8,165 nucleotides of DNA, taken from contig JAEOUI010000055.1 of NCBI GenBank assembly GCA_016839425.1, positions 1 to 8,165 of the forward strand, written 5' to 3'. The notes under the pieces are model-generated. The model did no database searches, had not been told where the DNA came from, and was given only the letters and a program-made list of their open reading frames with translations. Shown here one piece after another: positions 1 through 5,908 of this stretch; the stretch's first letter is position 1, and the number at the start of each line of letters is the position of its first letter. The DNA comes from Promethearchaeota archaeon (GTDB lineage Archaea; Asgardarchaeota; Lokiarchaeia; Sigynarchaeales; SOKP01). The translations under genes and the position numbers were made by a program.

Positions 1-32
1 AACAATTTGATATCGTCTTTAGATATTGACAA
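1..32 (-). CDS. Possible start of a further gene in the che operon (partial, speculative)
   Basis: Downstream of cheY on the minus strand, a TTG at 32 opens a frame reading MSISKDDIKL up to the window edge. A GGTGA Shine-Dalgarno-like string sits four bases upstream, at 37-41. The gap to the cheY stop is only 26 bases, so it would belong to the same operon. A competing ATG at 43 opens another frame (MVINCQYLK...), which looks less like protein. Ten residues cannot identify a family; a CheC-type or other chemotaxis protein would fit the context but this is a guess. It may simply be the 3' flank of the operon. Confidence 0.25.
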   Translation of the reverse strand, partial: MSISKDDIKL

Positions 33-58
33 TTTATCACCATTTCAATTCTATTTAT

Positions 59-442
59 TTAAGCTTTTTTCCCTAGTATTCTTTCAAGAACTTCTAGGAT
101 TTGTTCTGTCTTAAACGGCTTTTGGATGAAGTCTTTGGCGCCTTTTTTAGCAGCTTCTAGCACTAAGGCTTCCTGCCCTAGGGCGGACACCACGACTATT
201 AATGCTTTTGGATCAACCTTGAGAATTTCTTCAATGGTTTCAATTCCTCCTTTTTCTGGCATTACCAAGTCCATGGTGACCATATCGGGCTTTAATTTCT
301 TATATAATTCCACGCCCTCCTTGCCATTAGAGCCTTCTCCAACAATTTCAACGAAACCCGTCTTGTTCATGATATTTTTTAAAATATTACGCGTGAATTG
401 GGCGTCGTCTACTATTAGCACTCTCTTTTTTTCGTTTGCCAT
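59..442 (-). CDS. cheY: CheY-like response regulator (single receiver domain)
   Basis: A 127-residue stand-alone receiver domain, the usual size for CheY. All key residues are present: the acidic pair D12-D13, phospho-acceptor D58 in the VTMDLVMP strand-loop, switch residue S86 in VVVSAL, aromatic F105, and the invariant K108 followed by P109 in QKPF. Such proteins are phosphorylated by the kinase CheA and then bind the motility motor or an adaptor (in archaea CheF at the archaellum). No output domain is fused. A GTG at 457 would add MRKLI, but ATG at 442 is preferred: GAGG lies nine bases upstream and overlaps that GTG. The gene follows cheW by 18 bases and is almost certainly co-transcribed with it. 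Family and active residues are clear; the role in taxis rather than another two-component pathway is inferred from the adjacent CheW. Confidence 0.93.
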   Translation of the reverse strand: MANEKKRVLIVDDAQFTRNILKNIMNKTGFVEIVGEGSNGKEGVELYKKLKPDMVTMDLVMPEKGGIETIEEILKVDPKALIVVVSALGQEALVLEAAKKGAKDFIQKPFKTEQILEVLERILGKKA

Positions 443-451
443 GATTAATTT

Positions 452-455
452 CCTC
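452..455 (-). promoter_or_regulatory. Shine-Dalgarno of cheY, decides the start
   Basis: On the minus strand GTGAGG precedes ATG 442, with nine bases between GAGG and the ATG. The upstream in-frame GTG at 457 lies within this motif and has no such site of its own, so the ATG is the better start. cheW has the same GAGG (997-1000), eight bases before its ATG. Internal operon genes here therefore use Shine-Dalgarno sites, while the first gene of the operon seems leaderless. Confidence 0.65.
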
Positions 456-460
456 ACATT

Positions 461-988
461 TTATTTTGACAATTCTTTTTGAATTTTAACCTGTTCTGCT
501 TCAGTAAGTATTTTTTCAACATCGAGAAGAATTCTTGGGCGATCCTTTGATTTAATAATACCCTTAATATATTCCATGCTTATGCTAGTTTCAAATATAG
601 GGCTCAAACCAACGATGTCTTTTCCTTTCAAGTGGGATATATTTATAATTCGATCAACTAAAAAACCCGTATTTACATCATTAATGCTAACGATTATGAT
701 GTAATTTTCAGCCTTAGTGTCCTCTTGTTCGTCTTCTTCTGTTTTTTTGGCTCTCAGATGCTTGTATTTATAGAGCCTTAACTTTTTACTCAAGTTAATA
801 ACGTAAATGATCTCTCCTCTATAGTTATAAATGCCTTCAACATATTCAAATGTTTGAGGCAATCTCCTAATTTGTCCTTTAGGAACAATTTCCCGAGCAT
901 TTAGTAGATCTATCGCAAATTGTTCTCCTTCGACTTCAAAAAATATTACCGAAATCGCTTTTTTCTCGGTTTCTGCCTTTTCCATCAT
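461..988 (-). CDS. cheW: CheW-like chemotaxis coupling protein with an acidic insert
   Basis: CheW bridges chemoreceptors and the histidine kinase CheA in the membrane-associated signalling array. The 175-residue product shows the CheW signature: FFEVEGEQFAIDLLNAREI in the first strands (about 16-34), then YVEGIYNYRGEIIYVINL (49-66) containing the conserved N-x-RG turn (N55, R57, G58). The second half has IIIVSINDVNTGFLVDRI and a C-terminal YIKGIIKSKDRPRILLDVEKIL matching the usual YIxGI...LLDxxKLL end. It is longer than a typical CheW of about 150 residues because of a charged stretch (roughly 73-95, KKTEEDEQEDTKAE) between the two halves. Start: tandem ATGs at 988 and 985; GAGG sits eight bases before 988, which favours that one. 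It lies 17 bases after the upstream gene and 18 before cheY, all on one strand. Family call is firm; the partner kinase lies outside the window. Confidence 0.9.
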   Translation of the reverse strand: MMEKAETEKKAISVIFFEVEGEQFAIDLLNAREIVPKGQIRRLPQTFEYVEGIYNYRGEIIYVINLSKKLRLYKYKHLRAKKTEEDEQEDTKAENYIIIVSINDVNTGFLVDRIINISHLKGKDIVGLSPIFETSISMEYIKGIIKSKDRPRILLDVEKILTEAEQVKIQKELSK

Positions 989-1005
989 TCTTCATACCTC
1001 TTTAT

Positions 1006-1824
1006 TTATATTATAAGATACTCTTTAACGATATCTTCAAATTGACTAAATTGAGCAACATCGCCATCAAATCGTTCTAGCGATTTTTTATACCTACCAA
1101 CAAACTCTTCGGCGATGATATACATGTATCTCTTGAGTAACGGGCTCATTCTTTCGATCAAATAAGCTATGATGACTTTTTTTTCCGTGATCGTGTAAAA
1201 GGATTGATTTCCAAAATTTATTTCTCTAAGCTTTCCGCCACTTTCCTTTCCGATAACGAATTGTGAGAAAGAAAATAACGCAGAAATAAATCCGCCAATT
1301 TGTACTTCTCCTTCCTTAATATCGTCTCGTATACCCATGACTCTCGTGTAAAGTGGACAACCTGCGTAATCCACAATAAAAAGGCCGATTACGCCTCCAA
1401 TTCTCGGAATATCTACTGTATTTTTACACGCTTCGACCAAGAACTTAATATCCTTGTTTGTATTAAACTGGTTGATTATTTTTTTTGAGTGTAAGTATAA
1501 TTTTGGATATATATGGGCGCTTTCTTTCTCGTCGATGTATATTATAATTATGATTTCTTCGGGGCTTGTTTGAAAATAATTGATAAAGACCATGAATTCC
1601 TCGAGTGGAAAAAAAGATTTTCCGTCCTTTTTGTTTAAAATCTCTCCTTTATAAAGTTCGATTATGTTTTGGATTAACGATACACCTATTCCTTTTTGTA
1701 ACAATACTTCAAAATTGTCTTTAGTGTCTACTAATGATAGAGTCACTAATCCTACACCTAATATTTCAAGGTGTTTTATTTGATTTGTTTTGTCATTATC
1801 GGTGTAATGCGTCATTTCTATCAT
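1006..1824 (-). CDS. Longin/roadblock-like protein heading the cheW-cheY operon
   Basis: No established family name was recognised, but the 272 residues look like two alpha/beta modules. The first (about 18-130) contains hydrophobic strands LGVGLVTLSLVD and EIIIIIYID followed by a helix. The second (about 143-272) has the order expected of longin/roadblock-type domains: paired strands VIGLFIVDYAGCPLYTRVM, a helix GGFISALFSFSQFVIG, strands FGNQSFYTITEKKVIIAYLI, then a long helix LKRYMYIIAEEFVGRYKKSL and a tail GDVAQFSQFEDIVKEYL. Proteins of this pattern are abundant in Asgard archaea, where longin and roadblock folds are thought to partner small GTPases; that assignment is from memory of the pattern, not a search. 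It has no signal peptide or membrane segment, so it is cytosolic. It is the first gene of an operon with cheW (17-base gap) and cheY, implying a role in the same signalling chain. ATG 1824 is chosen because a TATA-like box lies 27-34 bases upstream; ATG 1815 is possible. Confidence 0.72.
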   Translation of the reverse strand: MIEMTHYTDNDKTNQIKHLEILGVGLVTLSLVDTKDNFEVLLQKGIGVSLIQNIIELYKGEILNKKDGKSFFPLEEFMVFINYFQTSPEEIIIIIYIDEKESAHIYPKLYLHSKKIINQFNTNKDIKFLVEACKNTVDIPRIGGVIGLFIVDYAGCPLYTRVMGIRDDIKEGEVQIGGFISALFSFSQFVIGKESGGKLREINFGNQSFYTITEKKVIIAYLIERMSPLLKRYMYIIAEEFVGRYKKSLERFDGDVAQFSQFEDIVKEYLII

Positions 1825-1850
1825 CGAGGTTAACCCGTGAGTTTAATTAG

Positions 1851-1858
1851 ATTTATAA
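1851..1858 (-). promoter_or_regulatory. TATA-like box for the longin-cheW-cheY operon
   Basis: Minus-strand TTATAAAT lies 27-34 bases upstream of ATG 1824. Archaeal TATA boxes centre about 25-30 bases before the transcription start, so transcription would begin at or beside the start codon. That agrees with the absence of any Shine-Dalgarno before this gene. Inferred from spacing only. Confidence 0.5.
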
Positions 1859-2225
1859 TCGAGCGTTTAAGACTTTCGTGCCTTAATTTCTCTGAGATAT
1901 GTTTCCTGTTGGCCTTCAAACGCTTCAATGTTAGATTCACTCCCCGAATTCTCCTTAAGTTCTATATTATCTATGTAAATTCATAATTTTGATATATTTC
2001 ATTATTTTTTTACTGATTTAACTCTTATAATGTGAAATACATACACGAAATTTTTTCTGAATACATAATAAAAGTTTTTATTAAAAAGCTTTATGAAAAC
2101 AACAACACAAGTAATTGAGGAGTAAAAGTTTAATGAAATTAAGATAATTTTATTAGAAGGTATTAAATCGAATATATTTGTTTGATACAGATTAGATGAT
2201 AATTTGTGAAATCAAATAATTTTTT

Positions 2226-2340
2226 AAGGTGTAAAACCATATTTTTCATGAATGTTTTATAGAACATTAAATCGAGTAATTTTTTACCTCGAAATTTATC
2301 CTACAAAAAATATAACACCTTTTTTCAAAATAATTACTCG
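2226..2340. repeat. Nested inverted repeats upstream of the zinc/roadblock-like gene
   Basis: Several complementary pairs lie in 115 bases. AAGGTGT (2226-2232) and ATATTTTT (2239-2246) face AAAAATAT (2306-2313) and ACACCTT (2315-2321). Inside, AATGTT (2251-2256) faces AACATT (2263-2268) across a six-base loop. TCGAGTAA (2272-2279) can fold locally onto TTAcCTCGA (2284-2292), while CGAGTAATT (2273-2281) is also a perfect complement of AATTACTCG (2332-2340). The two pairings exclude each other. Chance matches are common in DNA this AT-rich, but the GC-containing arms are less easily explained away. Confidence 0.5.
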
Positions 2341-2352
2341 GATTATTAATTC

Positions 2353-2360
2353 AAATATAG
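2353..2360 (+). promoter_or_regulatory. TATA-like box for the zinc/roadblock-like gene
   Basis: AAATATAG ends 23 bases before ATG 2384, the spacing expected for a leaderless archaeal transcript. No Shine-Dalgarno lies at a useful distance: a GGAG at 2368-2371 is 12 bases away. This supports ATG 2384 over the internal ATG 2402. The surrounding sequence recurs near 5014-5034. Confidence 0.45.
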
Positions 2361-2383
2361 TATTAATGGAGAACAATTAAGCG

Positions 2384-2995
2384 ATGGATCAAGAAGTAGA
2401 TATGGTTAAAGAGGTGTTAATTATTTGCCCAAAATGCCAAAAGAAAAAAAAATTGCAAATTCCCGTGAAAATCATTAATAATAGCAAGCAATTAACCACC
2501 GTATCGATCCCTACGGAGATTTGTTGTGAGCACGGATTTCAAGCGTTTATTGACAAGAATTTTAAGGTGCGCGGTTATCAACAAGTTGATTTCGATTTTT
2601 CCAAGGTCGAGTACTTGGAGAAGGAGGAGCAACAAGGCGAAGAACTCCCGGAACTGGAAGATATTGTAAATATACTTAGGAAAAGCGTGGATGATAAGGA
2701 AGTTCTAGGAAGTGCATTGTTTAACATTGAAGGAAAGGTTTTATATTCCTCTTTATCGACTGATACTTTATTTAATACTATTAGGGAATTCGAAGCACGA
2801 AAAGAAGAGCGTTTGGTAGAAATAAATCGTATCTACCTCGTTTTGGAAAATAGGCAAATGGTTTGCTCGAAATTTTTCGAAATTCGAAATAAAGAATTCA
2901 TTTTAACCTTGATTCTTTCCGAATCAGTTAAAATCGGTATGGGAAACCTCATTGTCAGGAACCTTGAAAAGGAGCTATTAAATCTCATCCATTAA
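2384..2995 (+). CDS. Zinc-binding N-terminus fused to roadblock/LC7-like domain
   Basis: A 203-residue cytosolic protein in two parts. Residues 11-72 form a small metal-site domain: C15-P-K-C18 supplies one knuckle and C47/C48 with H50 the other, ending in AFIDKNFKVRGYQQVDFDF. An acidic linker (about 74-90) follows. Residues about 92-203 have the strand-helix rhythm of a roadblock/LC7-type domain: LGSALFNIEGKVLYSSL, a helix DTLFNTIREFEARKEER, strands INRIYLVLENRQMV and EFILTLILSE, then a helix GMGNLIVRNLEKELLNL. Roadblock proteins usually dimerise and regulate small GTPases such as MglA or Rag. The same N-terminal style recurs in Asgard proteins as I remember them, but no database comparison was possible. 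The gene lies alone between a 559-base divergent spacer and the surface-protein gene 119 bases downstream. Start chosen from the TATA spacing. The zinc site is the more certain half. Confidence 0.75.
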   Translation: MDQEVDMVKEVLIICPKCQKKKKLQIPVKIINNSKQLTTVSIPTEICCEHGFQAFIDKNFKVRGYQQVDFDFSKVEYLEKEEQQGEELPELEDIVNILRKSVDDKEVLGSALFNIEGKVLYSSLSTDTLFNTIREFEARKEERLVEINRIYLVLENRQMVCSKFFEIRNKEFILTLILSESVKIGMGNLIVRNLEKELLNLIH

Positions 2996-3029
2996 TTCGT
3001 TCTTTTAAGTTTGATCGATTTATTCTTTA

Positions 3030-3053
3030 CAATTTTATTCTTCAATTTTATTC
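3030..3053 (+). repeat. Two tandem copies of an 11-base sequence
   Basis: CAATTTTATTC occurs at 3030-3040 and again at 3043-3053, giving a 13-base period, in the spacer between the zinc/roadblock-like gene and the surface-protein gene. A 14-base perfect palindrome, TAAGAATATTCTTA, follows at 3070-3083. These may be promoter-associated or simply low-complexity AT DNA. Confidence 0.45.
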
Positions 3054-3114
3054 AATATTAAATTTAAAATAAGAATATTCTTAATATTATTAACCAAAAT
3101 AATTTTAAAATTTG

Positions 3115-4995
3115 ATGAACAAAATGAAATCTAAATCAATCTCAATTGGATTAATTCCAATATTAATATTAGCAAGTATATGTTTTATAATACCACCAGT
3201 TATCGGTGCTAAATTACCCATAGGAGCAACATATTCTTGGGGAGAAATCACATATAGAGCGAATCAATTTAATGCTTGGGAAGACGCAATAGTGGAATAT
3301 AATTACTCTGGGAGTGACCAATACGGATACGATTACACTTATTTCTGGGATAATTATAGTTATGATATTTATGGAAATCCACTAACTTATGTAGAATGTA
3401 TATCTACAAACTATCGAGAATCTAATTTTACTAGTTACAACAGGTTAACAATGACGGGGAATTATACGAATATCATGGATATTGATGCTTATCAAGTTGA
3501 GGCCTCTTATGGCAATAGTCTTCAATTTAATTGGATGGCAGGTAAAAAGTTTACATGGCAAATTGAGGTGTGGATTTTAGACCAATCTACAATGTACAAT
3601 TACACTGATGAATATTATTACTCTGACACACATACATATATAGAAAAGTATTACGAAAACAACTCAATTGTGCCAGAAGGGTATTATTATATTGACAATT
3701 ACGAGGGATGGGATGAATATTCGTGGAATTCTACCTATTCTAACGATTATATAATATATCAAGCAATTGATTACACCTTCACAATGCCAATGATATTAAC
3801 ATCGCAGATCTTTAAATCAACAGATGGAGATAATATCGCTTGGATGGATATGTTCTATAATTATCTAGTATTCAATGACACGGATGGAAACGGAATCCTG
3901 TCTGCAGGATTGTCAGACCCCTCCGGAGGAAGTGTAGGCGCACCATCAATCTACACATTCAGTGAATTTCAAGGAATGATGATGCCTTTAGGACTTTCTG
4001 GGCAAATTGAGATAGAAGCTTTTTATAAAAATAACTTCAGCGCCATATCACCTGGAGAAATAGGATACTATACACCTAGCCAATCCCTCTCTTTTCCAAA
4101 TGATAAATCAGTTGATGAAATCGCAGAGGGAATTGTATTTACGCCACCCACGCAAGTAGATGATACTATCTCTTGGGATATTATGTATTCCGATTATCCA
4201 ATAAATGGATTTGTCTATGGTGAAGATTATAATATAATCTATTCGTCATCATACTATGACTTAGAAACCAGCACAATAGGCTTTCTTGATCACGAACAAG
4301 CTTCTCCAGGAAATTATAAATTTGGTTTTGATTATAATATCGGAAGTACTAATTCAACCTTGGATTACACGGTGGACTTACCCAGAATAACAAACGATTC
4401 GTTTTACCAAGGACTCCGCCAAGGAGGCTATTCCTTATCAATGCCCCACTATACTTACTTGATGGCATCATCAGATATCGATCAAACAACAAACACGCTT
4501 TTGACTAAACCTGCGGATATATTTTCATTTGAAATAGATGGCGTTCCCATAGGTGATATTGATATGATAAATCCATTAAAAAAGAATTATACATTATACG
4601 AATATCCCATTCCAGATATTAATTCTGTATATGAATCTCAAGGTGGAACCGTTGCCAAGATAATTACTAGTGCTGCGGAACAAAACTTTGGACCTTTTTA
4701 CTCTCAATCATCTGGATTAGATGTTTTTTCAAGCATTCTCTTTTCGCTCGAAGAACAGGTGTCAGATAATCCTGCTTTTAACGATTTTTACAGCTATTAC
4801 GGTATGGAAACACAAAATTACCCCGTGTGGTCTGGTTGTAGATTAGTACACGATCCAACATTTATAGCGTATTACGCCACTCCTTCCTTTTCTAACGAGG
4901 ATGCCATTAACGGCTACGCTTTTATTCCCCTCATTGGTGTTGCGTCGATATCAATACTTATTATTTTAAAACGAATGAAACTTAAGAATAGATAA
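3115..4995 (+). CDS. Secreted, membrane-anchored surface protein, sequon- and Tyr-rich
   Basis: Function not recognised; the topology is clear. A signal peptide opens the 626 residues: basic MNKMKSKS, hydrophobic ISIGLIPILILASICFIIPPVIGA, cleavage probably after GA near residue 32. A long outside region follows, very rich in Tyr, Asn, Asp and Ser. It has about 12 N-x-S/T sequons (for example NYS, NFT, NYT, NST, NDS), as expected for an N-glycosylated archaeal cell-surface protein. Only two Cys (95 and 575) remain in it and could form a disulfide. DTDGNGILSAGL (255-266) resembles a calcium-binding EF-hand or dockerin-type loop but lacks the acidic twelfth residue. The C-terminus is one membrane helix (GYAFIPLIGVASISILIIL) and a basic tail KRMKLKNR, so it is anchored outside-in. 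ATG 3115 is preferred over TTG 3112; no Shine-Dalgarno is seen. It could be an envelope or adhesion protein; no enzyme motif is visible. Confidence 0.8.
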   Translation: MNKMKSKSISIGLIPILILASICFIIPPVIGAKLPIGATYSWGEITYRANQFNAWEDAIVEYNYSGSDQYGYDYTYFWDNYSYDIYGNPLTYVECISTNYRESNFTSYNRLTMTGNYTNIMDIDAYQVEASYGNSLQFNWMAGKKFTWQIEVWILDQSTMYNYTDEYYYSDTHTYIEKYYENNSIVPEGYYYIDNYEGWDEYSWNSTYSNDYIIYQAIDYTFTMPMILTSQIFKSTDGDNIAWMDMFYNYLVFNDTDGNGILSAGLSDPSGGSVGAPSIYTFSEFQGMMMPLGLSGQIEIEAFYKNNFSAISPGEIGYYTPSQSLSFPNDKSVDEIAEGIVFTPPTQVDDTISWDIMYSDYPINGFVYGEDYNIIYSSSYYDLETSTIGFLDHEQASPGNYKFGFDYNIGSTNSTLDYTVDLPRITNDSFYQGLRQGGYSLSMPHYTYLMASSDIDQTTNTLLTKPADIFSFEIDGVPIGDIDMINPLKKNYTLYEYPIPDINSVYESQGGTVAKIITSAAEQNFGPFYSQSSGLDVFSSILFSLEEQVSDNPAFNDFYSYYGMETQNYPVWSGCRLVHDPTFIAYYATPSFSNEDAINGYAFIPLIGVASISILIILKRMKLKNR

Positions 4996-5015
4996 TTATT
5001 CTTCTCTTTTTTTTT
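4984..5015 (+). terminator. Hairpin plus T9 terminator of the surface-protein gene
   Basis: AAGAATA (4984-4990) pairs with TATTCTT (4997-5003) across a six-base loop that includes the TAA stop, and a run of nine T (5007-5015) follows. Archaeal termination depends chiefly on the T tract, so this is a good end signal even with a weak AT stem. Confidence 0.65.
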
Positions 5016-5034
5016 AATTCAAATATAGTTTTAA
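5014..5034 (+). repeat. Copy of the 2346-2366 promoter-like sequence
   Basis: The 21 bases match 2346-2366 with one mismatch; the shared core is AATTCAAATATAGT (5016-5029 and 2348-2361). At 2346 it forms the TATA region of a gene. Here it directly follows the T tract of the surface-protein terminator, about 185 bases before the next ATG, with no ATG in between. It could start a long leader or a non-coding RNA, or be a chance AT-rich match. Confidence 0.4.
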
Positions 5035-5219
5035 AAGAAGCTATTATATAGCAATTCATATCGTTAGGATTTTAATAAAAGAATTAACAAACCTTACTCT
5101 ATTCTTAGATTAGACAAGGCGAAAAATAAAAATTTTAATTCAATTCTTTACCAAACTAATTTAAATACGAATATTGAATATTCTATTTATTCATTTAATA
5201 AAAACAGTTAAAAAATATG

Positions 5220-5801
5220 ATGAATGAAACAAATATTAAATGCATATATCACTCTAAAAGAGACGCCATTACTAAATGCGAGAGATGCCAAAAAACTGTA
5301 TGTGTCGAATGCAAGATGGTCTATCAGCAAAAGCATGTTAGATCGCACAATGACCACCACCATACTTATTACACTAGACACGAGCTTTGCCCTCCGTGTT
5401 ATTACGATAGAAACATAAAAGAAGTTAAATCGCCCAAGAAATATTTATATTTGCTATCTGGTTTTATTTCTATAATAGTTAGTGTTTGGATGTTTTCATT
5501 CACACAGGATTTTATTTCCAAATGGAATAGTACATCAATACCTGGTCCGGAAATTCTCCTCTTGGGTGTAGTTATTATTATCATTTTCAGCATAGGATTT
5601 TCAATGATTGGAATTATTAAAATCGTTTCTGTCCCTAAGAAAATAAGCGATTTTGAAAAAAACAAACAAACTTTCTTAGCAAATATATTTACAATAAGCG
5701 AGATTGAACAGAAAACTTCGAAAACTTCTCAAAAAAATTATTGTCCTACTGTGGGGATGAAATCAGTCTTGAAGAGAAATTATGTAATAAATGTGGAATA
5801 A
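5220..5801 (+). pseudogene. B-box zinc finger / two-TM protein, C-terminal zinc ribbon frameshifted
   Basis: First of two tandem paralogues, function unknown. The B-box-like N-terminus has C8-x2-H11, C20-x2-C23, C28-x2-C31 and C57-PP-C60 around a His-rich loop (H39, H43, H46-H48, H54). Two membrane helices follow (about 75-95 and 112-136). The short loop between them holds an N-S-T sequon (N103), so both zinc parts face the cytosol. The reading frame ends NYCPTVGMKSVLKRNYVINVE, which destroys the zinc ribbon. Skipping to the frame starting at 5750 gives CGDEISLEEKLCNKCGIILEI with a stop at 5813-5815, just what the paralogue predicts; one base is missing near 5748-5749. This may be a true mutation or an assembly error, and the membrane and B-box parts are intact, so the protein may still be made. 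ATG 5220 matches the paralogue's start better than the adjacent ATG 5217. Confidence 0.8.
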
Positions 5802-5814
5802 TTCTCGAAATCTA

Positions 5815-5831
5815 ATTAATCGATGATTAAT
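5815..5831 (+). terminator. Hairpin after the first B-box gene
   Basis: ATTAATC (5815-5821) pairs perfectly with GATTAAT (5825-5831) over a three-base loop, beginning at the last base of the frame-restored TAA stop (5813-5815). A run of T (5848-5853) follows 16 bases later. It may be a weak terminator between the two paralogues. Its position supports 5815, not 5801, as the original gene end. Confidence 0.4.
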
Positions 5832-5872
5832 CCATAAAATTATAAAATTTTTTCAAATTTTATCAATAAATG

Positions 5873-5890
5873 TTAATTGTGAACAATTAA
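5873..5890 (+). promoter_or_regulatory. Perfect 8+8 palindrome before the second B-box gene, candidate operator
   Basis: TTAATTGT and ACAATTAA flank a two-base GA centre, ending 18 bases before ATG 5909. A TATA-like TTATAAAAT lies about 27-35 bases upstream of the palindrome, which would then cover the transcription start, a common repressor position in archaea. A 16/18 match, TTAATGGAGAACAATTAA, lies at 2363-2380 just before ATG 2384. No binding protein can be assigned. Confidence 0.4.
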
Positions 5891-5908
5891 AAATTAGATG
5901 TAAAAAAC

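Larger units (their letters stand above)
1825..2383. other. Long AT-rich intergenic region between divergent genes
   Basis: This 559-base spacer separates the minus-strand operon from the plus-strand gene at 2384 and should hold both promoters. No convincing gene is visible. The only small frames with ATG are a 10-codon one at 2093 (MKTTTQVIEE) and a 4-codon one at 2133 preceded by GAGGAG, both too short to support. The half nearest 2384 is full of short repeats: AAATCxAxTAATTTTTTA at 2209-2226 and 2269-2286 (exactly 60 bases apart, two mismatches), ATTAAATCGA at 2162-2171 and 2266-2275, and nested inverted repeats at 2226-2340. No RNA gene was recognised. Confidence 0.6.

Noticed and set aside
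126..482. Plus-strand open frame of 118 codons opposite cheY
   Set aside because: It is antisense to a receiver domain with all active residues; the product has no motif and is a shadow.
1300..1488. Plus-strand 62-codon frame inside the longin-like gene
   Set aside because: It is antisense, without a ribosome site or promoter, and overlaps the coherent minus-strand gene.
2093..2147. Two micro-frames (10 and 4 codons), the second with GAGGAG upstream
   Set aside because: They are too short to support coding, and AT-rich spacers produce such strings by chance.
2209..2340. CRISPR array or insertion-sequence ends
   Set aside because: There are only two imperfect direct copies with no regular spacer series and no transposase gene, so neither interpretation holds.
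5224..5418. Plus-strand 64-codon frame overlapping the first B-box gene
   Set aside because: It overlaps the conserved Cys/His finger in another frame and has no equivalent open frame listed in the paralogue.
5402..5665. Minus-strand frame of 87 codons across the first B-box gene
   Set aside because: It runs opposite the membrane helices of the real gene; its hydrophobicity is a by-product of the complementary strand. The similar frame at 6103-6330 arises the same way in the paralogue.
5731..5750. Programmed -1 frameshift at the A7 run
   Set aside because: Slipping there would replace NYCP with LLSY and lose the first zinc knuckle, unlike the paralogue. A base loss near 5748 explains the sequence better.
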